A stretch of DNA of 39,343 nucleotides from Ruminococcus flavefaciens FD-1 (GTDB taxonomy: Bacteria > Bacillota > Clostridia > Oscillospirales > Ruminococcaceae): the NCBI GenBank assembly GCA_000174895.1, contig ACOK01000100.1:1-39343 (forward strand), written 5' to 3'. The notes under the pieces were generated by a model. That model worked only from the letters and a program-made list of their open reading frames with translations, was not told where the DNA came from and made no database searches. Below, piece after piece: positions 31,360 to 39,304 of this stretch (within the stretch, counting starts at the first letter, position 1; every line of letters starts with the position of its first letter). The position numbers were made by a program, and so were the translations under genes.

Positions 31360-32307
31360 GTGCCGATCAGAATTTCATCCGAGCTTCCAGCATTCAAAAC
31401 GCTTGGCGATGAAAATATATTTGTAATGTCTAAGGAAAGGGCGGAGCATCAGGATATCCGTCCCCTTAAAGTTATCATACTCAACATCATGCCGAAAAAG
31501 ATAGAGACTGAAAGTCAGCTTATGAGACTGCTCAGCAATACTCCGCTTCAGGTGGATATTGATCTGCTTCAGATGGCTTCTCATGTCTCAAAGAACACAT
31601 CACAGGATCATATGGCGTCATTCTACAAGACCTTCGATGAGGTGAAGAACGACCGCTATGACGGCATGATAATCACAGGAGCTCCTGTTGAGCTGCTTGA
31701 ATACGAAGAAGTCGATTACTGGAAGGAAATATGCGAGATAATGGAATGGTCCAAAACTCACGTATTTTCCACAATTTATATATGCTGGGCCGCTCAGGCA
31801 GGCCTTTACTACCACTATGGCATCCCGAAATATGCCCTCGATCAGAAAATGTTCGGAGTATTTCCGCACCGTGCCGTAGTAAGCAACTGTCAGCTTCTCA
31901 GAGGCTTTGACGATGTGTTCTACGTTCCACATTCCAGAAATACAGAGGTACGTGCAGAGGATATCGAGCGTATCCCTCAGCTGGAGATACTGACTGTTTC
32001 GGATATATCGGGCGTTCATATCGTTGCCAACAAGAACGGCAGACAGTACTTCATCACAGGACATTCTGAGTACGACAGAGACACTATCGCTAATGAATAC
32101 AAGCGTGATGTTGCAAAGGGCATCGACATTCAGATACCGTATAACTATTTCCCTGACGACGACCCAAACAATGTACCGCTGTTTTCATGGAGATGTACAG
32201 CTAACCTCATGTTTTCCAACTGGCTGAATTACTGCGTTTACCAGAAGACTCCGTATAATCTGGAAGAACTGGAGGTCCGCAACTGGAACTGGGAAACAAG
32301 TCTGTAA
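31360..32307 (+). CDS. metA: Homoserine O-acetyltransferase, MetA family
   Basis: MetA acylates homoserine in methionine synthesis. The 315-residue product has the catalytic Cys142 (YICWAAQAG) and the HSEYD motif holding the catalytic His and Glu. Residue 111 is Glu (ITGAPVE), which in characterised MetA enzymes favours acetyl-CoA, whereas Gly111 goes with succinyl-CoA; the name follows from that. GTG 31360 follows AAAGGGG. No SAM riboswitch or T-box is visible in the 34 bp upstream, so it may be expressed with the rluB series. Confidence 0.94.
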   Translation: MPIRISSELPAFKTLGDENIFVMSKERAEHQDIRPLKVIILNIMPKKIETESQLMRLLSNTPLQVDIDLLQMASHVSKNTSQDHMASFYKTFDEVKNDRYDGMIITGAPVELLEYEEVDYWKEICEIMEWSKTHVFSTIYICWAAQAGLYYHYGIPKYALDQKMFGVFPHRAVVSNCQLLRGFDDVFYVPHSRNTEVRAEDIERIPQLEILTVSDISGVHIVANKNGRQYFITGHSEYDRDTIANEYKRDVAKGIDIQIPYNYFPDDDPNNVPLFSWRCTANLMFSNWLNYCVYQKTPYNLEELEVRNWNWETSL

Positions 32308-32318
32308 AGGAGAAGGAT

Positions 32319-33239
32319 ATGGACGATCTCGATAATAAGAGCTATAACAGCGAATCAGGAACTCACTATGAACCGCCGCAAGGTCATATGGAGGGTGACG
32401 GAAGATATGTTCCCGATTTTGAAGATCAGCAGGGGAATACCATTCCTCAGAATGATGTGAATAACGGACAGGCATCGTCTTATCAGAATAGTTCTGCCAT
32501 GGATCAGCAGCCGTATAACAGCGGCAATTATGCACAGCAGCAGAATGATCCTTACGGCAAAAGCTATCAGAATCAGAGCGGATACAATCCCTATGGAAAC
32601 ATCCGTCAGTACGACAGTCCGCAGTATAACAACAATCAGAACTACAACGGCGGTTATCAGCAGAATTATTAGTATGATCAGTCTGCCAGCAATAACGGCT
32701 ATTACGGACAGCAGCCCTACGCTCAGAATGTCAGAAACGATTCCGGACTTGCCATCGCTTCAATGGTCATCGCTCTGGTGAATCTCATTGTATTCCGCAC
32801 ATTATTGAGCATCATCGCAGTTCCGCTTAGTATTATTTTTGCCATTGTTTCTCTGGTTCAGAAAAGAAGCGGCAAGGGATTTGCTGTTACAGGAATCATA
32901 GTTTCGGTGATCTCGATGATCCTGATAGGAACGGTGATCGCACTGTTTGTCAAGGTCTATCCCGACTTTGAGTATTTCGCTGAAAATCAGCAGCAGATAA
33001 TTACCGAATACAAAGAGGACGGAACTATTCCCGAGCAGTATGAGAAGTACAATGACCCGAAGTATGACAAATTCTGGAAATCTATGGGTCTGAAGGATTT
33101 CAATGAGTTTTTCGGTATGCTTATCGATAAGTACATCTCGGATTATTCATATGATGACTACGACTATGAATTTGAAGAGGACTATGACCACGGGATCACA
33201 GACCTTGCTTTAAGGCAACTCCGCACAAAGCCCGCCTGA
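32319..33239 (+). pseudogene. Q/N-rich DUF4190-like membrane protein broken by an in-frame TAG
   Basis: One reading frame spans the region with a single TAG at 32670-32672. Before it are ~117 codons of Gln, Asn, Tyr and Gly-rich sequence (for example NYAQQQNDPYGKSYQNQSGY). After it the same composition resumes (YDQSASNNGYYGQQPYAQ), then two membrane segments in a DUF4190-like domain (SGLAIASMVIALVNLIVF... KGFAVTGIIVSVISMILIG) and an acidic tail. A one-base change of TAC/TAT or CAG would create the stop. The final nine residues (LRQLRTKPA) and the TGA come from the family B MITE, so the original C-terminus was also replaced. Without suppression, only the low-complexity half is made from ATG 32319 (AAGGAG upstream). 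Confidence 0.75.
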
Positions 33240-33390
33240 CGGCTTTGCACTGAATCTGCGGACATATTTTCCGTCATCTTGCACAGAAATTTCTTGACAT
33301 ACGATAGTATGCCTGCGAAATTTCTATACAATCTGACGAAAAAATCTGTCGGCGCATCTTCAGCACAAGCTTTGTGCGGTGTTGCCTTAA
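33210..33390. mobile_element. MITE-like inverted-repeat element, family B (long copy)
   Basis: Terminal repeats TTAAGGCAAC (33210-33219) and GTTGCCTTAA (33381-33390) extend with few mismatches through CCGCACAAAGC. The 181-bp element has no coding capacity. Its left part (CGCACAAAGCCCGCCTGACG, then GCTTTGCACTGAATCTGCGG) is the reverse complement of the copy at 22695. It inserted into the end of the DUF4190-like gene. Confidence 0.78.
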
Positions 33391-33395
33391 CGTAA

Positions 33396-33438
33396 AATAC
33401 TCCGCTGTAACTGAAAACTGTTACAGCGGAGATTTTTA
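33396..33438. terminator. Bidirectional intrinsic terminator
   Basis: CTCCGCTGTAAC (33400-33411) pairs perfectly with GTTACAGCGGAG (33420-33431) around TGAAAACT. ATTTTT follows on the plus strand and TATTTTA on the minus strand. It serves the microprotein gene and the DUF4190-like gene. Confidence 0.9.
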
Positions 33439-33443
33439 TGCTT

Positions 33444-33497
33444 CTATCTGCAGCAGCCGAAAAGCTTGCAGAGGAGCGCAAAGATGTTATTGCACAT
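33444..33497 (-). CDS. 17-residue Cys-rich microprotein
   Basis: The minus-strand frame reads MCNNIFALLCKLFGCCR and stops. GGGAGG lies 8 nt before the ATG, a consensus promoter lies further upstream, and an intrinsic terminator begins ~13 nt after the stop, so this is a complete free-standing gene of minimal size. The peptide is amphipathic and hydrophobic with four Cys and a basic end, suited to membrane binding, disulfide or metal coordination, or a type I toxin or signal role. I recognise no named family. The alternative is that the transcript is a small regulatory RNA and the frame incidental. Confidence 0.5.
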   Translation of the reverse strand: MCNNIFALLCKLFGCCR

Positions 33498-33557
33498 GAC
33501 TGATACCTCCCTGATTATTTCCCGATGAGGCAGTGAGCATCTCCTTGGGATAATTCT

Positions 33558-33586
33558 ATTATAGCAGGCACACATAATTAAATCAA
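33558..33586 (-). promoter_or_regulatory. Promoter of the microprotein transcript
   Basis: On the minus strand TTGATT (33586-33581), 17-bp spacer, TATAAT (33563-33558). Just downstream, ATTATCCC and GGGAAATAAT (33552-33510) can pair as a 5' leader hairpin. Confidence 0.72.
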
Positions 33587-33621
33587 TGCAATAATAATGG
33601 AATAAAATATAACATTAATGC

Positions 33622-34086
33622 TCAGTTAAGGATAAATGTGGCAACAGCCAGATATGCGGCAAATGCCGACCATGCCAGATAGGGAATGTTAAGTTTAGCG
33701 GCAAGGGGACTTATCCTGCTGAACGATACAAGCATAGCCGCAACCAGCGCAAAGAGGAGAACTGCCGTAAATGCAGCAAGACCCAGTGCGCCGAATCGGA
33801 AGAATATGATGCTCCATGAGAAATTCACGGCAAGCTGTGTGATGTACAGCTTTTTTGCGGTGATGGTATCGCCGTGACTCTGCCATATGATGTAGGCGGA
33901 TATCCCCATCAGCCCGTAGAGAATGGTCCACACTACAGGAAATACAGCTGACGGCGGAGACAGAGGCGGACGCTGAAGCTGTGCATAGGTATCTGTGAAA
34001 TTCCCCGAAAGCAAGGCGGAAAGTGCTCCTGTAAGCTCAGCGGCTACCACGGAGATTATAAGTTCCGTCCATTTGATTTTTTTCAT
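33622..34086 (-). CDS. tspO: TspO/MBR family membrane protein
   Basis: TspO proteins are five-helix membrane proteins that bind porphyrins and cholesterol-like molecules and help regulate stress or tetrapyrrole levels. The 154-residue length and the motifs LQRPPLSPPSAVFPVVWTIL and LAVNFSWSIIFF are diagnostic. ATG 34086 has GGGGG as ribosome site, but that run is inside the 3' arm of a perfect 16-bp hairpin (34093-34132). It lies 54 bp downstream of the SUKH-like gene on the same strand. Confidence 0.93.
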   Translation of the reverse strand: MKKIKWTELIISVVAAELTGALSALLSGNFTDTYAQLQRPPLSPPSAVFPVVWTILYGLMGISAYIIWQSHGDTITAKKLYITQLAVNFSWSIIFFRFGALGLAAFTAVLLFALVAAMLVSFSRISPLAAKLNIPYLAWSAFAAYLAVATFILN

Positions 34087-34092
34087 AAGAAT

Positions 34093-34132
34093 GCCCCCTT
34101 ATATAATGATCTTTACCATTATATAAGGGGGC
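34093..34132 (-). promoter_or_regulatory. Perfect 16-bp hairpin masking the tspO ribosome site
   Basis: GCCCCCTTATATAATG and CATTATATAAGGGGGC pair completely around an 8-nt loop. In tspO polarity the 3' arm contains AAGGGGGC, the likely Shine-Dalgarno run 7 nt from the ATG. There is no T run, so it is not a standard terminator. It may regulate translation, or be a protein-binding inverted repeat that also contains a TATAAT-like -10. Confidence 0.65.
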
Positions 34133-34140
34133 AGGTCGTT

Positions 34141-34806
34141 TTATTCCTCGTAGCCGCAGAGCGGGTATAATATATCAGCGGTTTCCTCAAGGTGGTCTTC
34201 GTCACGGGAGGCGAAGAATACCTGATAGCCTTCCTCGTCGTTATTCATGACAGCTATTACTGTGTCATCGAACGGCTGATAGAACTTAACTCCCGTATAA
34301 AGTCCCGAATCCGCATCGACGTGAGGGAATTCCTCAGCTATAGCCTTGGCATGGGATTCATCGGCTTCGATAACATCCTCATCTGAATACTCAAAGGAAA
34401 AGACTGCATTCAGGTAAGCGTGAGAGATAAGGTACTGTGAAAGCCTGTCACAGGTCTCAAACCATGTTTTGCCGTTGTCGTAGGTTTCGTAAACAGGAGG
34501 ATCATCTTTGTCAATGTCGGATTTTTTGAATGCCCAGACCGATACGCACTGATTTTCAACATAGAAAACGCAGTAGTCGCCGCATTCCCATTTTTTCAGA
34601 TCGTAGTGATAGGTTTTGTCAGCTGTAAGCAGGAAATCCTGTGCGGAGTTCATGCCGCTGCATCCGCCGCAGATCCTGTAGTAGCTTTCGAGTGCTTTCG
34701 GAAGTCCTCCGAAGTATTCTCTTATCTCCTCTATCTGTTTGTCGCTGAGAGGGGAAGCTGCGTCAAGTCCGAACAGCTTGCAGAGTTCAAGATATCTTTC
34801 TTCCAT
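34141..34806 (-). CDS. SMI1/KNR4 (SUKH)-like protein
   Basis: The 221-residue soluble acidic protein has the SUKH-type beginning (LSDKQIEEIREYFGG-LPKALESYYRICGG) and the later VYFVENQCVSVWAF-like and DPPVYETYDNGKTWFETCDRLSQYLI motifs. SUKH proteins are often immunity proteins against toxins but also occur as house-keeping orphans; no toxin gene is adjacent. ATG 34806 follows AAGAAGG. It is followed by tspO and preceded by the metallophosphoesterase on the same strand. Confidence 0.75.
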   Translation of the reverse strand: MEERYLELCKLFGLDAASPLSDKQIEEIREYFGGLPKALESYYRICGGCSGMNSAQDFLLTADKTYHYDLKKWECGDYCVFYVENQCVSVWAFKKSDIDKDDPPVYETYDNGKTWFETCDRLSQYLISHAYLNAVFSFEYSDEDVIEADESHAKAIAEEFPHVDADSGLYTGVKFYQPFDDTVIAVMNNDEEGYQVFFASRDEDHLEETADILYPLCGYEE

Positions 34807-34841
34807 GGTATGACCTTCTTTCTTTCATCTGATTTTTTCCG

Positions 34842-35504
34842 CTATTTCAGCGGTGTTACCGTGTTGAAGACCGCATAGAACTTGAGAGGGATGTGCTTGT
34901 CTATGTGGCATTTGCCGAAGAACCATTTTTCGTAATTCACAGTCTTTATGACATCCTCGAAGAATGCGTGTACTTCTATCCTTTGCAGTACATCCACACC
35001 GAGACAGTCCTTCAGCGAAGCAGGGGGTTCGTGAGTTATAACGTAATCCACTTCAAAGTCGTGTTCCTTCAGATTGCGGATTCCTTCCACGATCTCGCTG
35101 TGAGTAGGCTGTTCACGTTCCCACCAGTCGCCGTCGTGACGGAATTCATAGTCCTGACTGTGTCCGCCTCCGAAAGTGAATATCTTCTTGCCTTGTATAT
35201 TGTATATCTGTCCACGCATGAGGTGGATGATATTATGGGCTATCTTATGCACCTTTCCGCCGTTCCAGTCCATGAGGGGGTAATCTTCGAGAAGGTCGAA
35301 ATTCTCATGGCAGCCGTCCAGAAAAGCAATAGTATAATCAAGGGACATCAGCTTTTTCAGATTTGCACGTTCCTGCTTTGATCTGTTCCAGATAAATCCG
35401 AAATCACCGCATATAATAAGAATGTCGCCCTGTTTCAGCTTTTTGAGTTCCTTGCATTTGAAGCGGTCTATATCACCGTGGGTATCTCCCGTAACGTAAA
35501 TCAA
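34842..35504 (-). CDS. Metallophosphoesterase
   Basis: The 220-residue protein carries the calcineurin-like dinuclear metal motifs in order: GDTHGD, GDFGFIW, DGCHEN (usual form GNHE/D), and GGGHS with THEPP. The substrate is unknown; relatives hydrolyse phosphate esters, cyclic nucleotides or diadenosine polyphosphates. The start is TTG at 35504, chosen because GGAGG lies 9 nt upstream and MIYVTGDTHGD begins the fold directly. Confidence 0.88.
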   Translation of the reverse strand: MIYVTGDTHGDIDRFKCKELKKLKQGDILIICGDFGFIWNRSKQERANLKKLMSLDYTIAFLDGCHENFDLLEDYPLMDWNGGKVHKIAHNIIHLMRGQIYNIQGKKIFTFGGGHSQDYEFRHDGDWWEREQPTHSEIVEGIRNLKEHDFEVDYVITHEPPASLKDCLGVDVLQRIEVHAFFEDVIKTVNYEKWFFGKCHIDKHIPLKFYAVFNTVTPLK

Positions 35505-35745
35505 TTATGTAAACCTCCGTTTATCTTATTGCTCCTTCAACTGAAACTTTACGATCTATGCTATATTCTCAGCACAGAAAAATTTTAAATCGGTAAAGTT
35601 TGATTGGCAGAGCAATATAAGTGTAACTACAGATTATATTGTATCATATTTTTCATAAAAGGTAAAGAGAAAAGCGAAAATTTCATATTCTTCAAAAAAA
35701 TCCAAAAAAATTTCAAAAACCCCTTTTAAAATACAAAAAATCTGA

Positions 35746-35826
35746 TATAATAGTAATTGGACTATGTTCTGAACGGTCGTGCCGTTTTCTGACCGATAGT
35801 CAGAACTGATATCGCCCCTTTCGGGG
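35746..35826 (+). promoter_or_regulatory. Promoter region and multi-hairpin leader of the S11-like gene
   Basis: A -10 (TATAAT, 35746-35751) with a weak -35 precedes a ~100-nt leader. AACGG/CCGTT (35772-35786), TCTGAC/GTCAGA (35788-35804) and CCCC/GGGG (35815-35826) form three hairpins. GTTCTGA (35766-35772) can instead pair with TCAGAAC (35800-35806), excluding the second hairpin. The rest of 35505-35745 is AT-rich with A/T runs and nothing I can name. Confidence 0.5.
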
Positions 35827-35857
35827 AGACATAATAATGATATAATGAGGAGAGCTT

Positions 35858-37273
35858 ATGAAGAAATTATTCGCTGCAATTGCGTCGGTAGTTATGGCAG
35901 TGCCTTTTATTTCTGCACCAAAGGCCGAAGCCATCAGCTTCCCGCTTAAAAATCAGATCCAGAGTGAATCTGCTATTGTTATAAATATGGATGTCGATAC
36001 TGTCATTCATGAGAAAAATGCTGATACCAAACAGATGCCCGGACCACTTGTCAATATCATGGCTGCTGTTGTCTGCCTTGAAAACTGTCCTAACATCAAC
36101 GCTGAAGTAACAGTTCATTCCTCCGTTTACGAATACCTTAACGAGACTGAGTACAAAGACGACCTGAGATGGGCTGACATCTATGATGAGGATGTGCTCA
36201 CAGTTACTGACCTTCTCTATGCTATGATGCTCACTTCATCAATGGAGGCTTCGGAAACTCTCGCTTATTATGTTGGCGACGGCAATACCGATAACTTCAT
36301 CAAGATGATGAATGACAAGGCTGAGGAGATCGGCCTTGAGAATACTCACTTTACAAATGCTACAGGTATGTATGATACTGCTCAGTACACTACCGCAAGA
36401 GATATGGCAAAGCTCACACAGTATGCGCTGACTGTTCCGCTCTTTGAAACGATCGCTACAACTTTCCAGTATAACCCCAGCATTCCTAACCCTGACAGGC
36501 ACAAGAGCCATGAGGAATGGATTTGGACTCATTCCAACGGCATGATGGATCCAAGTAGCGGTGACTATTACAGCGGAATGAAGGGAATCAAAACAGCCAA
36601 TCTGGAAATGGCAGGCAGAAATATCATCGCTATGGCCAGCAGAGACGGTAATAAATACCTCGCTGTTCTTCTGAAGGCTCCGCTCAACGATGCTGACGGA
36701 AATCCAGCATTCTACCATTTCAGCGACTGTATGAACGTATTTGACTGGGCTTTCAAGCATTTCTCATATCAGACAGTTCTGGCAAATACCGCTGAGGTCG
36801 GCGAACTTCCTGTAAAGCTTGCTGACGGAAACGACTATGTGCTTGCAAGACCTAAGGACGAGATATCTCTCCTCTGGTACGATGAGGTTGATACTTCAAC
36901 TATCAGCAAGGACAAGATAGAATGGTACAAGAATTCTCTCCAGGCTCCCGTAACCAAGGATGAACCTCTCGGCAAGGTAACACTTGAATATTCCGGTGAG
37001 GAGCTGGGAACAGTTGAACTTGTTGCAGTAAGCAATGTTAACCGTTCAATTTCAAAGTATAATCTTTATGCTGCCAAGATGTTCAGGAAGTCAAGCTGGT
37101 TCAACAAGGCTATAATGATATCGTGTATACTCTGCGCACTGTACATCATCCTCTGCATCTATTCCTACAGCGTGTTCAAGAGCAAGGCTAAGCCTATGAA
37201 GCCGATATATGGTATGCCGAAGGTGGACAAGAATGCTCCTCAGCAGAGAAAAAAGCCAACATCCAGAAAGTAA
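35858..37273 (+). CDS. Catalytically inactive D,D-carboxypeptidase-like (S11) membrane protein
   Basis: The 471-residue protein has a signal peptide (MKKLFAAIASVVMAVPFISA), an S11 peptidase-like domain, and a C-terminal membrane anchor (KAIMISCILCALYIILCIYS) with a basic tail. The catalytic signature is lost: against dacF (STTK) the positions are P63 and N66 (PGPLVNIM), SGN is S127-S-M129, and KTG is K245-T-A247. The fold is otherwise kept (MMNDKAEEIGLENTHFTNATGM, MAGRNIIAMASRDG). It therefore cannot be a serine carboxypeptidase by the usual mechanism. A structural or peptidoglycan-binding role, or regulation of an active PBP, is inference. ATG 35858 follows GAGGAG. Confidence 0.9.
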   Translation: MKKLFAAIASVVMAVPFISAPKAEAISFPLKNQIQSESAIVINMDVDTVIHEKNADTKQMPGPLVNIMAAVVCLENCPNINAEVTVHSSVYEYLNETEYKDDLRWADIYDEDVLTVTDLLYAMMLTSSMEASETLAYYVGDGNTDNFIKMMNDKAEEIGLENTHFTNATGMYDTAQYTTARDMAKLTQYALTVPLFETIATTFQYNPSIPNPDRHKSHEEWIWTHSNGMMDPSSGDYYSGMKGIKTANLEMAGRNIIAMASRDGNKYLAVLLKAPLNDADGNPAFYHFSDCMNVFDWAFKHFSYQTVLANTAEVGELPVKLADGNDYVLARPKDEISLLWYDEVDTSTISKDKIEWYKNSLQAPVTKDEPLGKVTLEYSGEELGTVELVAVSNVNRSISKYNLYAAKMFRKSSWFNKAIMISCILCALYIILCIYSYSVFKSKAKPMKPIYGMPKVDKNAPQQRKKPTSRK

Positions 37274-37278
37274 AAACA

Positions 37279-37308
37279 AGCAGCCGATCAATTCGGCTGC
37301 TGATTTTA
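37279..37308 (+). terminator. Intrinsic terminator before ligA
   Basis: AGCAGCCGA pairs with TCGGCTGCT around TCAAT, followed by GATTTTAT. Confidence 0.85.
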
Positions 37309-37312
37309 TAAC

Positions 37313-37326
37313 TAAGGCAACACCGC
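37313..37326 (+). repeat. Solo end of family B element
   Basis: TAAGGCAACACCGC matches the terminal repeat of the family B elements. Only the end is present, 7 nt before the AAGGAGGT ribosome site of ligA, so the element remnant forms the immediate upstream region of that gene. Confidence 0.5.
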
Positions 37327-37340
37327 CCAAGGAGGTCAAC

Positions 37341-39290
37341 ATGGACAAGATAAACCGAATGAAGGAACTGAACGAGCTGCTGGCTAAGGCAGCGGATTCA
37401 TATTATAATACAGGCGTTGAGATAATGTCTGACCACGAATACGATGAACTCTATGATGAACTGGAAAAGCTTGAAAAGGAGACAGGCGTTATCCTCAACG
37501 GAAGCCGTACTCAGCAGGTCGGATTTGAAGTTGCGTCGTCTCTTACAAAGGTGAAGCACACTTCAAGAATGCTCTCCCTTGACAAGACTAAAAGCATCGA
37601 TGAACTTACCGAATGGCTGGGCGGACATGAAGGCTTCCTCAGCTGGAAACTGGATGGCCTTACACTTGTACTCACTTTCGACAACGGTACTCTCACTCAG
37701 GCTGTTACCCGTGGAAACGGTGAGACAGGCGAGGATATCACCATGAATGCAAGGCATATCATCGGCATCCCTGCAAAAATACCGTTCGAGGGACATCTTG
37801 TGGTAAGAGGCGAATCCCTTATGAAGTACAAGGATTTCGAGCGGGTAAACTCACTTATCGAGGACGGTTCAAAGTACAAGAATCCACGTAATCTCTGCGT
37901 GGGAACAGTTCGCAATCTTGACTCAAAAGTCACTGCCGAGAGAAATATCAACTTCTTCGCATTCAATCTGGTGTCGGCAGACGGCTACGAGAGCAATTCA
38001 TTTGCCGAGCGTATCCAGTGGCTGAACAGTCTGGGATTTCAGACTGTGTACGGCGTAAAAGTGGATTCATCTGTGCTGGCGGAAAAAGTAGCTGAATTTG
38101 AAAAAGATATCGTGAATAACGAATTCCCGTCCGACGGACTTGTGCTTATGCTGGACGATGTGGCGTACGGCAGAAGTCTCGGCGAGACCTCACACGCTCC
38201 ACGTAACGGCATGGCTTTCAAGTGGCGTGACGAGACAGCGGATACTACTCTCCGTGAGATAGAGTGGTCCGCAAGCAGAACAGGTCTCCTCAATCCTGTT
38301 GCCATTTTCGATCCCGTTGAGCTGGAAGGAACTACCGTTTCAAGGGCTTCCGTCCACAACGTCAGCATAGTAAAACAGCTGAAACTGGGCATCGGCGACA
38401 CTCTTTCCATATACAAAGCCAATATGATAATCCCGCAGGTCCTCGAAAACAAAACAGGTTCGGCATCTGCGGCTATTCCGGAGGTCTGTCCGATATGCGG
38501 TGAAAAGACCGAGATAAAGACATCTGACGACGATGTAGAGACTCTATTCTGCACAAATAAGGAATGCCCTGCCAAGCATATAGGCAGATTTGAGCATTTT
38601 GTGCAGCGTGACGCTATGAATATCGTGGGACTTTCGACAGCCACAATCGAGACCTTTGTTTCCGAGGGATTTGTCAAGAAGTACAGCGATTTCTACCACC
38701 TTGACCGTTTCAGGGAGAAGATCGTCACTATGGAGGGCTTCGGTGAGCGCTCATATCAGAAGATGCAGGAGGCTGTGGAGGCATCCCGTCACACCGAAAT
38801 GAGCCGTATTCTCTATGCTGTGGGAATCCCGAATATAGGCCGTGCAGCTTCAAGGCTGATATGTGCCGAATATCCCGATGTGAACGCCATTGAAAAGCTG
38901 ACAGCAGAGGAACTGACAGCTATTGACGGTATCGGTGAGGTTCTTGCAAATGACTATGTGAAGTTCTTTGCAAATGAGGATAATCTGACCGAATACCACG
39001 AACTTCTCACTGAACTTGATATCGCCGAACCCGAGGCAGTGAGCGAGGATTCGCCTATCGCAGGCAAGACATTTGTCATAACGGGATCAGTCAATATCTG
39101 GAAGAACCGGAACGAACTGAAAGCGTATATCGAGTCCATGGGCGGCAAAGTCTCAGGCTCAGTCTCCTCCAAGACAAGCTATCTTATCAATAACGATTCG
39201 CAGTCGAATTCCACCAAGAATAAAACCGCCAAGTCTCTGAATGTTCCAATCATCACCGAAGAAGAATTCCGTGAACTTGCCAAAGGATAA
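37341..39290 (+). CDS. ligA: NAD+-dependent DNA ligase
   Basis: LigA seals nicks in replication and repair using NAD+. The 649-residue product has the Ia domain (MSDHEYDELYDELEKLEKE), the adenylation motif with the nucleophilic Lys in SWKLDGLTL, RGESLMKYKDF, an OB fold, a four-Cys zinc finger (CPICGEKTE ... FCTNKECPAKH), a helix-hairpin-helix region, and a C-terminal BRCT domain (GKTFVITGSVNIWKNRNELKAYI). ATG 37341 follows AAGGAGG; the open frame further upstream overlaps the previous gene. The motif I context (WKLDG rather than PKIDG) makes it somewhat divergent, so it might be a second ligase. Confidence 0.94.
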   Translation: MDKINRMKELNELLAKAADSYYNTGVEIMSDHEYDELYDELEKLEKETGVILNGSRTQQVGFEVASSLTKVKHTSRMLSLDKTKSIDELTEWLGGHEGFLSWKLDGLTLVLTFDNGTLTQAVTRGNGETGEDITMNARHIIGIPAKIPFEGHLVVRGESLMKYKDFERVNSLIEDGSKYKNPRNLCVGTVRNLDSKVTAERNINFFAFNLVSADGYESNSFAERIQWLNSLGFQTVYGVKVDSSVLAEKVAEFEKDIVNNEFPSDGLVLMLDDVAYGRSLGETSHAPRNGMAFKWRDETADTTLREIEWSASRTGLLNPVAIFDPVELEGTTVSRASVHNVSIVKQLKLGIGDTLSIYKANMIIPQVLENKTGSASAAIPEVCPICGEKTEIKTSDDDVETLFCTNKECPAKHIGRFEHFVQRDAMNIVGLSTATIETFVSEGFVKKYSDFYHLDRFREKIVTMEGFGERSYQKMQEAVEASRHTEMSRILYAVGIPNIGRAASRLICAEYPDVNAIEKLTAEELTAIDGIGEVLANDYVKFFANEDNLTEYHELLTELDIAEPEAVSEDSPIAGKTFVITGSVNIWKNRNELKAYIESMGGKVSGSVSSKTSYLINNDSQSNSTKNKTAKSLNVPIITEEEFRELAKG

Positions 39291-39304
39291 AAAGCACCGC
39301 TTAA

